Assembly: GCA_009667805.1 (NCBI GenBank)
Contig: CM019075.1
Location: 17,042,376-17,106,375, forward strand
Direction: 5' to 3'
DNA length: 64,000 nucleotides
From: Leptobrachium leishanense
Lineage: Eukaryota > Chordata > Amphibia > Anura > Megophryidae
In this document: positions 40,563-53,432 of the stretch, one piece after another
How the letters are laid out: each line of letters opens with the position of its first letter
How positions within the stretch are numbered: position 1 is the first letter of the stretch
The notes under the pieces: generated by a model
The model's input: only the letters and a program-made list of their open reading frames with translations
Database searches by the model: none
Told to the model about the DNA's origin: nothing
Made by a program: the position numbers and the translations under genes

Positions 40563-41084
40563 ATATCATAAGTGGATGGTGCAGATGGCATTGTGGTGTA
40601 AAGAGTGGATGGTGCAGGATCTGTATCACAAGAGCTTTGTGATGCAAGGTGTGGGTGACCTGAAATAGCTCTCTTCAAACATTTCATTAACCCCAGAAAG
40701 GTTTGATGTGTGAGAGTAAATCTGAGATATTGCTGATTGAAACGGAAAGATTGTGTGTTAAGTACAAAATTATCTTTTAACAATAGTTAAAGTAACAGAT
40801 TTTTCTATTAGTAGTGTTGCTGATCATTACTACATCCTCTCATACTGCAATCAGCTCAGATTTACTCCCATGCTACTCTCCTCAAACCTTTCTCAGCAGA
40901 ACGAAAGGCTTGAAGAGAGAGCCTAATCCCTATCTTATCCACCCCCACCATGTCACCCAGGCCTCATCTGTGCCACCCAGGCCTCATCTGTGCCACCCAG
41001 GCCTCATCTGTGCCACCCACACAATCCACTCTTTACATCACAATCCTGCACCATCCACTCCTTACATCACAAGCCTCTTGTGAT
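40563..41084. repeat. centre of the tRNA-like palindrome
   Basis: Spacer blocks recur inverted across 40825: GAGTAAATCTGAGATATTGC against CTCAGATTTACTC, TCTTCAAACATTTC against GCTTGAAGAGAG. Three AGGCCTCATCTGTGCCACCC copies lie at 40970-41018. Confidence 0.65.
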
Positions 41085-42540
41085 ACAGATCTGGCCTGAC
41101 TGGGATTTGAACTCAGGATGCATCATTCCAAGGTAGTGATACTACCATTACACCAAACCGTACCGACAGCAACAAGAGAGCCGGATCTTAACCATGATAC
41201 GGAGAGGAGGCATGTAAGCATTTAAAAAGCACATTTTATTAAGATATAATGCAGGATTTGAACCCAGGTCACACAGCTCTAAGCTAGTGACACTAACACT
41301 AAACCATGCTCTACTGACTGATGCAAGACAGCCGGATCTTAATCATGATACAAAGACAAGGCATATAAGCATTTAAAAAGCACACTTCATTAAATACATA
41401 GGCTAATATATTTATGCCATATATTGGAGTAACGACCTGCAGAGATTAGAACCCCAGCCAACCAGATACATGGCAGTGACATTACCGTTACTCCAACGCA
41501 TCTGACTTAGAGTTTAAGCATCATTAGTAAACAAGGCACTTAGGTATTGTTTGGGGTAGGCTAATATAAAAATACCATCCAAAGTATCTAGTACAGAGAC
41601 ACTTGCTGGTGAGATGGCCTAAGGGGATTTGAACCCAGGTCGCCCGCTTACAAGTCTGTGACGCTTCCTCTTCTCTACGCAGCCGTTGCGCAAGCACAGC
41701 AAAAAAAAGAATTTTAGTCATGAAATGAAAAAAAGGCATTTTATTACTTAAATAATTAACCTTAATATGATGGTGATATGGACCAACGGGTATTTGAACC
41801 CAGGTGTCCCACCTACAAAGCTGCAATGCTTCCTCTTCTCTACGCAGCCAATGTACAAGTCTAACCAAAAAAAAAGAATTTTAGTCATGAAATGAAAACG
41901 AGGCATTTTAGTATTTAAATAATTCACTTTAATAAGATAGTGAAATGGCCTAACGTGGATTTGAACCCAGGTCACCCACTTACAAAGCTGTGACACTTCC
42001 TCTTCTCTACGCAGCCATTGTACAAGTACAACCAAAAAAGAGAAATTTAGTCATGAAATGAAAACAAGGCATTTTAGTATTTTAATAATTCACCTTAATA
42101 AGATGATGATATGGTCTAACAGGTATTTGAACGCAGGTCTCACACTTACAAGGCTGTGACACTTCCTCTTCTCTACACAGCCGTTGTACAAGTCTAACCA
42201 GAAAAAAAGAATTTTAGTCATGAAATGAAAACAAGGCATTTTAGTATTTAAATAATTCACCTTAATAAGATGGTGATAAGGCCTAACAGGTATTTGAACG
42301 CAGGTCTCACACTTACAAGGCTGTGACACTTCCTCTTCTCTACACAGCCGTTGTACAAGTCTAACCAGAAAAAAAGAATTTTAGTCATGAAATGAAAACA
42401 AGGCATTTTAGTATTTAAATAATTCACCTTAATAAGATGGTGATATGGCCTAACAGGGATTTGAACCAGTAGCTCCCAGTTACACAGGAGTGACACTACT
42501 ACTACTCTACACAGCTGTTGTTTGGAAATATAAGTATAGT
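41085..42540 (-). repeat. tRNA-like repeat array, right arm
   Basis: About nine - strand tRNA-like units. Six are in regular tandem: the B-box complement GATTTGAACCCAGG-type text starts at 41626, 41791, 41958, 42124, 42291 and 42458 (165-167-bp steps). The A-box side is CTTCCTCTTCTCTACGCAGC and the spacer GAATTTTAGTCATGAAATGA. Confidence 0.8.
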
Positions 42541-42559
42541 TTTGATTTTTACTGAGTAG

Positions 42560-43345
42560 TGCTGCACAGAATCTCACCTCACTATAATACATTTGTTTCA
42601 CTATAAATAGGTATACTTTATTTTGCTCTGGTAGAAGTGACTTTTACACTTTTGAAATTCTTATAATAATGCAATTCTTAATAAGGGTGTTGCTAGACTC
42701 TTTAGATCACCAGCATCATTGTGTCCTGAAGACACAGGTGGTTATATACCACTTTTCACTAAACGAGAAAATATTTTCCTCTATATGTGTCAGTGGGTGC
42801 ATCCATTGTGTGATATTTTGTGTTGTAACCTGCCCCCCTACAGTATCTTTCCATCACTTATTCCTCACTGTGAGTCTCTGGCCTAAGAATGGAGTGAATG
42901 AGTCTATCACTGTCTCACATCATTGTATTGTGTGGAATGTATTCAATGGACATCACCAGAGGGTAAATTAGAAGTCTTTTAAGCTCCGTTTTATCTCTTT
43001 CAGCTGCCTACTCTTAGCCTGGAGAACAATAGACCTCCTGCCACGTTATCTAAACATTTCCTCCTCTTCCTCATTAACCGTTAAATACCATATAATACAG
43101 TCACAAAGTAAAACTCACCATTTATACTTTGCTAATTGTTGCAACATGGGAAAATGCATAAAATGAAACAGATAGAAGAAACTTTAATTTTTCCTTTTTA
43201 CATACGGTTACCTCAGAAAAAGAAAATGGGTTTTATAATGTGGTTTTGTTTGTAACGCACATGTAATCTAGTTACAGTTTATGTAAGTGGTAGAGTCCCT
43301 TTAACGTTTTGATTGTATGTTTTTTTTCTCATAAACATTGCACAT
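42560..43345. other. intergenic, no recognised gene
   Basis: Scanned for upstream dhrs7 exons (YCASK active site, NNGG); none seen. Confidence 0.35.
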
Positions 43346-43353
43346 GTTACTAG

Positions 43354-44324
43354 CAGCGGCGTAGCGTGGGTTGTCAGCGCCCGGGGAAAGGCAAGAATTG
43401 TGCGCCCCCCCCCAACCTGTGGACACAGTAACACACCCTTATTCCTTTCTACCAGTAGAGTATTGACCCTCTTACCCCACAAGCACATGTATTGTATATA
43501 ACAAAATACTGATATAAAAAAAATGAAACACACATGCCCCCCACGCTACGCCACTGCTACCAGTCACCCTGTCCCAGTATACACTAGCATAGTTCCACTC
43601 TCACACTATACCCAGTCACTCTCTCCCAGTACCCCAGTCACCCTCTCCCTCAAGTACCCACTTTTTTCCCAGTACCCCCAGTCACGCTCTCCCATTACCC
43701 CAGTCACACTCTCCCAGTACCCCCAGTCACTCTTTCTCTCTCAAAGTTCCCCCACTTTCTCCCAGTACCCCCATTCACCCATACCCCCTCACTGTGTGTG
43801 TTAGTTACACTCCTCTGGTGTCACACAGTGTCGCCTACCTGCATGGAGTTGCTGGTGGTCCGGGGGTGGTTGTCCAGGGTTCTTAGTGGGGACCGGATTT
43901 TAAATGTGCTGCAGGGCAGGCGCCTCCCTCCTCCCTCCCTGTTCAGCGGCCGCAGGGCTGCTAGCGGTGGGTGCTGGCACAGGGCTTAAAGGGGGGCTGA
44001 CAAGCGTGATATAGGGTGTCCCATCGAATAATGCTGCACTACTTCACGTGACTCATGTCAGTGTTGAGGAGTCAGGACAGGACCAGAATTTTATGTTCTG
44101 CTCCTCCCTTCCGGATGCTGAGTGTTAAGTCACCGCCGGCACTGCAAAACCTGGCGGCTGCACATGCAAGGGCCTCTCACGGACACCAGTGTCTGTGAGT
44201 GGACACCTTGCTGATCCCTGCTGGAAAATATTAGTGGTTCAAATTTCTTTTGAAATTTTGCGCCCCCTAAGAAAATTGCGCCCGGGGCGACCGCCCCCGA
44301 GGCACCCCCCACGCTACGCCACTG
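43354..44324. mobile_element. 971-bp hAT-type element, TSD GTTACTAG
   Basis: Starts CAGCGGCGTAGCGTGGGTTG, ends CCACGCTACGCCACTG; GTTACTAG at 43346-43353 and 44325-44332. An internal second end (CCACGCTACGCCACTG at 43540-43555) suggests a composite of two relatives. It ends 44 bases before the dhrs7-like exon. Confidence 0.88.
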
Positions 44325-44368
44325 GTTACTAGTTATTCTAAACATATATTTTCTTGTTTGTTTTGCAG

Positions 44369-44485
44369 GGTTTTTTAAACAGTATCAGAACTGAACTGCC
44401 ATCTTACCCAGATATCACTATTAGTATTGTGTGCCCAGGACCTGTCCAGTCTAAAGTGGTAGAAAACGCTTTTACTGAAAAGTGT
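44369..44485 (+). CDS. dhrs7: dhrs7-like exon with PGPV motif and tandem donors
   Basis: Acceptor ttttgcag, phase 0. 117 nt to the in-frame GTGAGG donor; 122 nt to the overlapping GTAAGC donor. Confidence 0.8.
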
Positions 44486-47400
44486 GTGAGGTAAGCATTT
44501 TATTTGGTATATACAGTATATTGAGTGAACATTAACCAGGAGCAGTATCTATGTGAACCAGATGTTTTAGTACAGTTTTGTCCTATTGGCCAGAGTATTC
44601 CTTAAGGCAACATGTGGGATTATGTAGTTACACCCCTGATTTAATGTATAATATGAAATTCAGGATGATCCATATGCCAAACCAAAATCTTTTGTTACAG
44701 ATCTTAAATGAATAAATGGAACTTGGTGTTTCAGTAAACGTGCCTCCTCTTATGTTGAGCACATCCCAACACAGCAGGTCTGGTAGTGGCTGCTGTTTTC
44801 TGTTAAACACATGTCGACATAGCACTAGATGTTGTTGCTGATGAATCTTAGTATTACATCATCAATGTTGGGTAACTTTTCTCCACCCAGGTGTTTATTA
44901 TGGTCTGTGGACATGGCTCCTTCTCTCTGGTTCATCGGTCAACGTGCTCAGGATCTGGGAAGCGCAAGTCAACACAGCACATAGACTTGTGGAAGCTCAT
45001 GTAGCTTCAACGAGCTGTCAGTTTATTCATGACTATCAGGGTTATTTAAAGATCTCCGAATTGCTGGCGAAAGGTAACCGAACGATGAAATTCAGCGTAC
45101 GGTTACCTTTCTTGGTCATTCGGCTATTCAGACAGCAGGCAGTTCGCCAAATTCTGGCGAATTGCCTGCACATACGGTGCCTGTTCGTTGCCTGTTTGAG
45201 GGCAGTGAAAACCCCATAGAGAAGCAATGCTTCATCTAGTCAGAGAGCAAAACCCAGCAGTGAAAAGTTGCCGAATTGCCCTGCCATTCGGTGGTTTAAT
45301 TCGGCAGGTTTATTCAGGCGAATCCCATAGGCTTCAATGTTAAAAATATTACTGTTTTAATTCAATATCTAATAAACCGTTCATTATAATATTCTGCAGT
45401 AACGAGTCTCTTTATTTATAGATTTTTTAGGATCTTTTAGGCATTTTTTGGGATTTTTTTTAACAAACATTTTTTTCCCGTTTTTTTTCTTAAATCGTGT
45501 ATTTTTTTCTACAACAGCCCTTTTTATTATCATTCATTGGATCTTATAAGTAAATTTCAGACATTTTCGCGCAGTAGTTTGTTTGCAAGCAGCGTTTCAC
45601 TTTTTCAAACATTCAAGCGTACTGTTCTTTTTTTTCTTCACCTCCTTCGTCTGCGGTGTCTGGTTTTTCCGGCGGCTGCTCTTTGCTCTGATTGGCTCCT
45701 GCTCGGGTTTCTCCGGTGGGTTAATCCAGATGTTTTTGCGGGTTTCGGTGTGCGTTCGCCCTCGTTTTGCGGTGAGTTTTCGGCGACTTTTCCCTGCATT
45801 ACGGCGGTCCTGTGGTGCTTGCTGAATACACCGCAGGGTCGCCGAAATGGGATCGCCAAATCGCACTGAATTGAAGAGAACGAAAAGTCACCAAACGTGC
45901 AGTGACTTTTCGATTCTCTTTGAATAACCCTGTGTATACTTGCAGGTTATAGGACATAGGTATTAGCCAGCTAGTCACAAACAATTCTCGTTCACATATC
46001 TCCTGGAATTTACTCAAATACAACGTTTCAAAAAGAAATAAGACAAGTTAGATAAAGGACATTTGTTGGTGACAAATGAAGGCCACGAAAACTTGTTGTG
46101 ATTTATAATACCATACAAAATGTAACCCTTTCAATCAATGTTTTGGATTTCATCCCTAATGTTTTCCTCTAAATCGTCAATCATGCGGGACTTGTTACAG
46201 TACACTTGTTCCTTCAGAAAGCCCCACAAATAGAAATCTGGGCTAGTCAGGAGCCACAGATAGTTAGAAACGACACAGCCCTGAAAAGTAATAATAGAAT
46301 TCTGCATTGTTGCCACTGACTCACACAATGTGTGGCATGTTACGCAGGCTTGCTGAAAGAACACTGCTCTTTCCAAGAGTAAACCAAGTAGCCAGGGCCG
46401 GATTAAGATCTCTATGGGCCTGGAGCTGAATATTTTGGTGGCTTTTTTGGAATTTAGTGAAATGAAAACCTATTTTAGGTTATTTAATAGCGCAGATACC
46501 GGTATTTCTAACCAGACAGATACTGAGGGAGTAAATTTTCAATCAGATTTCAATCATCACAGCGTGTAAAATTATTTTTTCATATTTTACCATCCAAACC
46601 TCTGTGGTTATATATTCTATAGGTAATTCTTGTTAAAAAAATTAAATGGGAACCTGTTACTGCTTGTTTCTGAGAAAATATAAAAGTTTAGCCAAAAAAT
46701 TAGATATTTCCAATGTGCTAATGGTGTTTTATGAATAACATGACTATGTATAAAACACTGATCTTGCTCCCAGCCCTGGAAATGAGAAGGTGAGTAATAG
46801 CAGTGGTATTGCTCATTTTATACGTGACAAATGGACAATGCCATTGCTTTGGAACAAAAATAAGTAAATAAAAAAAGTTTTTTGTTTTCTTTTCTCTTAG
46901 ATTTTACATGGTCATGTTTGGTATTAATGGAAAGGCCAGACTCTGTCCTTTCCGATGACACCTCAGTTGACCTTGCGAGGTGTAGAGATTAGTGGTGCAG
47001 GGTTCCAACCCCCCTCCCCGTGCACTTCGCTGCAGAGCAACAGTTTAGGTTCTTGATGTAACAATTCGTAATAATGGATTGTACCATCACTTCCACGCTT
47101 GTTAGTGACATGAGAAATGTGATGTTGAGTTACTGCAGCATCATTGTTCCCTTTATAATTGAAAAATATTGCTGTGTTAGAAAGAAAAATAAAAAATAAA
47201 GAAGTATTTATTATTTTACTTTTATTGTTACATAAAACCTGATCATGTTTGGTATCATTGGAAAGGTCATGCTCTGGTCTTTCCGGTGATACCTGACATG
47301 ACCCTGTAGCTGCTATGAAGCTGGAGATATAGAGGTCCAAATGCCTATCAATGCAGACAAATTTATCTTTTCTCTGGGCCTATTCTGGGGCATGGGCCTG

Positions 47401-48117
47401 GAGCTGCTGCTCCATCTGCCACTATGTTAATCCGGCCCTGCAAGTAGCTCTGTGGGACTCCTGCTTTCGCTGCTGTGCTGCCACCTAGCAGCCGCTTCTG
47501 GCACTCGCTGTGATGGGTGTGCTCAACATTGGAGGAGGTAGTTTCCTGAATACCTCCTTAATTTCCTTGGGTTTGTTGGGGTTTATATGAATCATCCTGT
47601 GTATTCTGAAGAACGCATTTTGTCAGTCGTTCTGCTGAAATCCTCATTGAAACCTCTAGAATTCACGTATTTCAAATATTGTTTCTCAAGGCAAAAAAAT
47701 CTCCAAAAATGTCTGTCTGGCTGCAGATGTTAAGAATCTGTTCATAATTTAGGATGCGTACAAATAATTTTGAGCTAGTGGATTTAAGTTGTGTTTTTTT
47801 TTGTGGTTCCAACTTACTCATTATCTTCATTGCATTTACAGTGATCTTGGCTGTTGTTTCTAGTGCAGTATTTTAAACCCCTCACTATTATTCATTTTTA
47901 GAACCATACTACAAAAGCAGACCAGTCTTACAAGATGCCCACCAAACGCTGTGCTCGGCTTATTTTGGTTACCATTGCAAATAATCTGCTTGAAACTTGG
48001 ATCTCGGATCAACCTTACCTTGTGATATTTTACCTGTGGCAATATATGCCCACGTGGGCATGGTGGCTGACAGCCAGAGTTGGTGCCCGAAGAATACAGA
48101 ATTTCAAAAGTGGTCTG
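44369..48117 (+). CDS. dhrs7: DHRS7-like short-chain dehydrogenase, two C-terminal exons only
   Basis: Exon 44369-44485 (or -44490) encodes GFLNSIRTELPSYPDITISI and the SDR motif CPGPVQSKVVENAF; exon 47902-48117 encodes 72 residues including DQSYKMPTKRCARLI, ISDQPYLVIFYLWQYMPTWA and WWLTARVGARRIQNFKSGL. This matches the C-terminal half of vertebrate DHRS7, an ER-membrane NADP(H)-dependent SDR. The in-frame splice needs the donor GTGAGG at 44486; the stronger AG/GTAAGC five bases later would shift the frame into the second exon. Exons for the Rossmann fold, active-site Tyr and last residues were not found; reading through the last donor stops at 48138. It may be a duplicated fragment or the 3' part of a real gene. 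Both exons are intact. Confidence 0.7.
45037..45932. mobile_element. 896-bp element, CAGGGTTATTTAAAGA ends
   Basis: Same family as 33098-33947: shares AAATTCAGCGTACGGTTACC, GAATTGCCTGCACATACGG and GATTCTCTTTGAATAACCCTG. It lies in the intron between the two dhrs7-like exons. Confidence 0.8.
46131..46376 (-). pseudogene. mariner-type transposase C-terminal remnant
   Basis: - strand SPDFYLWGFLKEQVYCNKSR and DDLEENIRDEIQNI resemble the SPDxxxxDFFLWG block and following helix of mariner-group transposases. The catalytic region is not recognisable. Confidence 0.55.
46393..47440. mobile_element. 1048-bp hAT-type element, TSD CAAGTAGC
   Basis: Starts CAGGGCCGGATTAA, ends TTAATCCGGCCCTG; CAAGTAGC at 46385-46392 and 47441-47448. 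Contains two direct copies (46910-46962, 47241-47293) of a 53-bp hairpin. No transposase frame. Inside the dhrs7-like intron. Confidence 0.9.
47902..48117 (+). CDS. dhrs7: dhrs7-like exon with C-terminal region
   Basis: Acceptor tttttag, donor gtatgc, 216 nt, phase 0 at both ends, no stop. Ends NFKSGL, where human DHRS7 continues for about 16 more residues. Confidence 0.85.
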
Positions 48118-48449
48118 GTATGCATCGTGTTTTTGTAATACTTTATTTAAAACTGCCTCCCTATTACCCCATGTGCAGGCACTGATTTAATCTTATTTTG
48201 GGCCAAAAAATGTGATAAACCTGCCCGCAGGTGTCCTTTGTGTTCCTGGACAAAGTTTACACATTTGCAATCAATCCACAGGCTTACAACAATCTGATAT
48301 GACGCTTATTATGAAAGACTTCTTACCATTTCTTTTACAGACCTACCTCTGATTAGCATCACAAAAATTTAAGTAGAAGTATGATGGTCGAGTACATTAG
48401 TATATTTCTTGGAAAACAAATCTATGCGAGCTCTTCTAAATGGGCAGGT

Positions 48450-48845
48450 ACATTAGTGGCCTGCCCTTGGGTGAGTCCCCACTCAAGTCTCATAAGGTGC
48501 TCAATGGTGCCATTACAGAAAGACTATTCCATATGCGAATCACACACAAAAAAATGTGTCCGGAGCTGAAATGCCAAGGAAGTCTCCTCTGGTTGGAAGA
48601 TACAGCAACCCCTGACGATCGGTTTGGCCTTCTTAGGCCAAAAAGCAGGCACAGTTGATGCCACTCAAGCTAAAAACGTCATTGGTTGTTGTGCACATCC
48701 TTGGCTTTTCAGTTCTTGACGTCCTTTTTGGATGACAGCAATCTGATTGGCTTACGGTATAAGCTTTTCTGTAATGGCATCATTGAACTAAACCCATAAG
48801 ACTTGAGTGGGGACCCACCTTAAGGCAGGCCACTTATCCTGAGGC
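48450..48845. mobile_element. ~400-bp foldback MITE
   Basis: AGTGGCCTGCC, GTCCCCACTCAAGTCT and GCCATTACAGAAA at 48455-48530 recur inverted at 48765-48838. TSD not resolved. Confidence 0.7.
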
Positions 48846-48904
48846 ATGTTCCCTATTCTTTAGAACATGCATTCATTACACCATCAACGTAAAACCCCTT
48901 CTGC

Positions 48905-50040
48905 CCTCAATGTACTGGCAAGCCCATCACTGTACTGCCCCTTCCCTCATAGGCACGTACTGGCAACTCCACCACTGTACTGCCCCTTCCCTCATAGGCA
49001 TGTACTGGCAACTCCACCACTGTACTGCCCCTTCCCTCATAGGCACGTACTGGCAACTCCACCACTGTACTGTCCCTTCCCTCATAGGCACGTACTGGCA
49101 ACTCCACCACTGTACTGCCCCTTCCCTCATAGGCACGTACTGGCAACTCCACCACTGTACTGCCCCTTCCCTCATAGGCATGTACTGGCAACATCCCCAC
49201 TGTACTGCCCCTTCCCTCATACGCATGTACTGGCAACTCGACCACTGTACTGCCCCTTCCTCATAGGCATGTACTGGCAACTCCACCACTGTACTGCCCC
49301 TTCCCTCATAGGCATGTACTGGCAACATCCCCACTGTACTGCCCCTTCCCTCATACGCATGTACTGGCAACTCGACCACTGTACTGCCCCTTCCCTCATA
49401 GGCATGTACTGGCAACTCCACCACTGTACTGCCCCTTCCCTCATAGGCATGTACTGGCAACTCCACCACTGTACTGCCCCTTCCCTCATAGGCATGTACT
49501 GGCAACTCCACCACTGTACTGCCCCTTCCCTCATAGGCATGTACTGGCAACATCCCCACTGTACTGCCCCTTCCCTCATACGCATGTACTGGCAACTCGA
49601 CCACTGTACTGCCCCTTCCCTCATAGGCATGTACTGGCAACTCCACCACTGTACTGCCCCTTCCCTCATAGGCATGTACTGGCAACTCCACCACTGTACT
49701 GCCCCTTCCCTCATAGGCATGTACTGGCAACTCCACCACTGTACTGCCCCTTCCCTCATAGGCATGTACTGGCAACTCCACCACTGTACTGCCCCTTCCC
49801 TCATAGGCATGTACTGGCAACTCCACCACTGTACTGCCCCTTCCCTCATAGGCATGTACTGGCAACTCCACCACTGTACTGCCCCTTCCCTCATAGGCAT
49901 GTACTGGCAACTCCACCACTGTACTGCCCCTTCCCTCATAGGCATGTACTGGCACTATCACAACTGTACTGTCCCTTCTCTCTTACGCATGTACTGGCAA
50001 CTCCACCACTGTACTGCCCCGTCCCTCCAACACATGTACT
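48905..50040. repeat. 45-bp minisatellite, about 25 copies
   Basis: Unit: GGCATGTACTGGCAACTCCA, CCACTGTACTGCCCC, TTCCCTCATA. Variants ACATCCCC and CTCGACC recur together three times, showing a higher-order pattern. The unit is a multiple of three, so long frames are open on both strands. Confidence 0.95.
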
Positions 50041-50340
50041 TTGAACTCTGGTCTCCCAGTCACACACCAGTGACATTACCACTAGTCCAACACATCTGAT
50101 GTACAGATTCAAGCATTTTTCGTAAACAAAGCATTTAAATATTGTTTAAGTGCCCCTTTTCAATGCTTACATACCGTGTCTTCGTATCATGATTAAAATC
50201 CTGCAGTGCTGTATCTGTAGGTACAGGATAGCCTGGTGGTAATGTCGCTACCTTGGTACTGTGGGTCCTGAGCTTGAATCCCTACAGGCCAATTCCCCAA
50301 TAATGTAGGTCATTTTTCTTACATACCTTGGGCTCTATTA
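50041..50340. repeat. tRNA-like units, copy of the 39.9-40.2 kb segment
   Basis: CTCCCAGTCACACACCAGTG, AAACAAAGCATTTAAATATT and ACATACCGTGTCTTCGTATC match 39975-40140. A + strand tRNA-like unit with GGTAATGTCGCTACCTTGG follows. Confidence 0.75.
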
Positions 50341-50995
50341 CATTCTTCACGCAAAAACGCACGCAGAACGCGTAAATTTTTGCACAAAGCGTTAAACGTT
50401 AATGCGCGTAAATCAACGCTGGTATTATAATCCTCGCGCATTTTTTCATCCGTCAAAAAATAACGCGTGGAAAATGGATGCGCAAAAACACGCGCACAGC
50501 AACGTTGCGCGCAGAAATCAGTGTGCGGACTGTTTTTTCACGTGATTCAGCCAATCAGAAATAAGAATTACAATTGTCTCACGTTAAGTTTTTGTGCCTG
50601 TCAAAGTCAATCTGCGCATATATGCTGCATCAATAAGAAAAACACGCACAACTTCTCCATTTTATTGGTTTGGGTATGTGTAGAATGTGTAACTATACTT
50701 TGCTGCGTATTTTTTTTTGGGCTGGTGTATTTGGGTTCGGCCAGGTTGATAGAATTTGTTATTAACACCAGCTTTTAGGAGTTGCTAAAATTCTGCGCGC
50801 AAAGGCTGTGCTTTACAAACCGCGCATAGATTGTTAAGTATAGGACGCGCAAAGTACAGTAAGCTTGCGCAGCGTTCGCACAGGTTCACCCGCGGGAGAC
50901 GTATACGTGTGTTTGTTTTAATCATCATCTGAAAACAAGACTTTTCATCATTTAAAAAAAAGCCCCTCATTAGACAGTGTTGATGAAGGCAGATA
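50341..50995. other. CpG-rich intergenic block, unassigned
   Basis: Many short ACGCG and GCGCA words (ACGCACGCAGAACGCG, TTGCGCGCAG) at 50347-50880 suggest a decayed MITE related in style to the Harbinger-like ones, but I could not define its ends. Confidence 0.35.
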
Positions 50996-51349
50996 TACAG
51001 TTGTGTTCAAAATTATTCAACCCCCAATGCTGTAAAGGGGTTTAGGGAATTTAGTGTACATTTGTAATTGTATTCAGAATGAAATCCTACAAGGACTTTT
51101 TAAAGAACCATATGCAACTAAAATGACATCAATTGGTTTTGTAATACAGTAGTAAATGTTTCTTTTGTGAATTCTTCATTGACACAATTATTCAACCCCT
51201 TCAAGACTACCACTCTGAAGAACAGAGGTTCATTCAAGTGTTTTCAATCAGGTATTGAAAACACCTATGGATGTCACTGAGCAGCAATAAAGCATAATAA
51301 GCACCAATTAGGCAGCTTTAAAATGACTGTGATACTCAGCTCCTTCTAG

Positions 51350-53003
<1,654 letters not shown>

Positions 53004-53223
53004 GATTGAATGTCACTTGGGGGTTGAATAAAACTGATAATGATGTGAGCACAGAAAAGACATTTGTGGTTATTTCATTATAAATGTTATGTTATATTTG
53101 TCTGACCTACACGTGCCTCTTTGATTTAATTGTAAGCAAGATGACTGAATGATCAAAATCAATGTCAAACTGGCCAAAACACTCAATTTCAGTGGGGGTT
53201 GAATAATTTTGAACACAACTGTA

Positions 53224-53345
53224 AGTCCAGAAACACTTACTGGTGAGATGGTCTGACATTGATCAGAACCTGGGTCTCCCAGTTTGTGGAGCAGCAACAT
53301 TATGGATACTCCATCCAACCAGCATATAAACTTTTAGTCCTAATC
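53224..53345. repeat. tRNA-like unit fragment right of the Tc1 element
   Basis: GCAGCAACATTATGGATA, CCAACCAGCATATAAAC and CCTAATCTGCAAACA match 39085-39160 beside the left array arm. Confidence 0.7.
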
Positions 53346-53432
53346 TGCAAACATGGCACTTTATCATGTAATAAAGAAAATATAAAAAATCCAAAAGACC
53401 ATTTATAAATTTTAGATAAATTTGCCATAATT

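Noticed and set aside
48286..48372. Possible last dhrs7 exon reading DAYYERL
   Set aside because: No AG precedes it in the needed frame; alternatives at the real AG sites give unrelated tails.
48867..50099. 410-codon + strand and 344-codon - strand frames of repeated peptides
   Set aside because: By-products of a 45-bp minisatellite; open in several frames on both strands.
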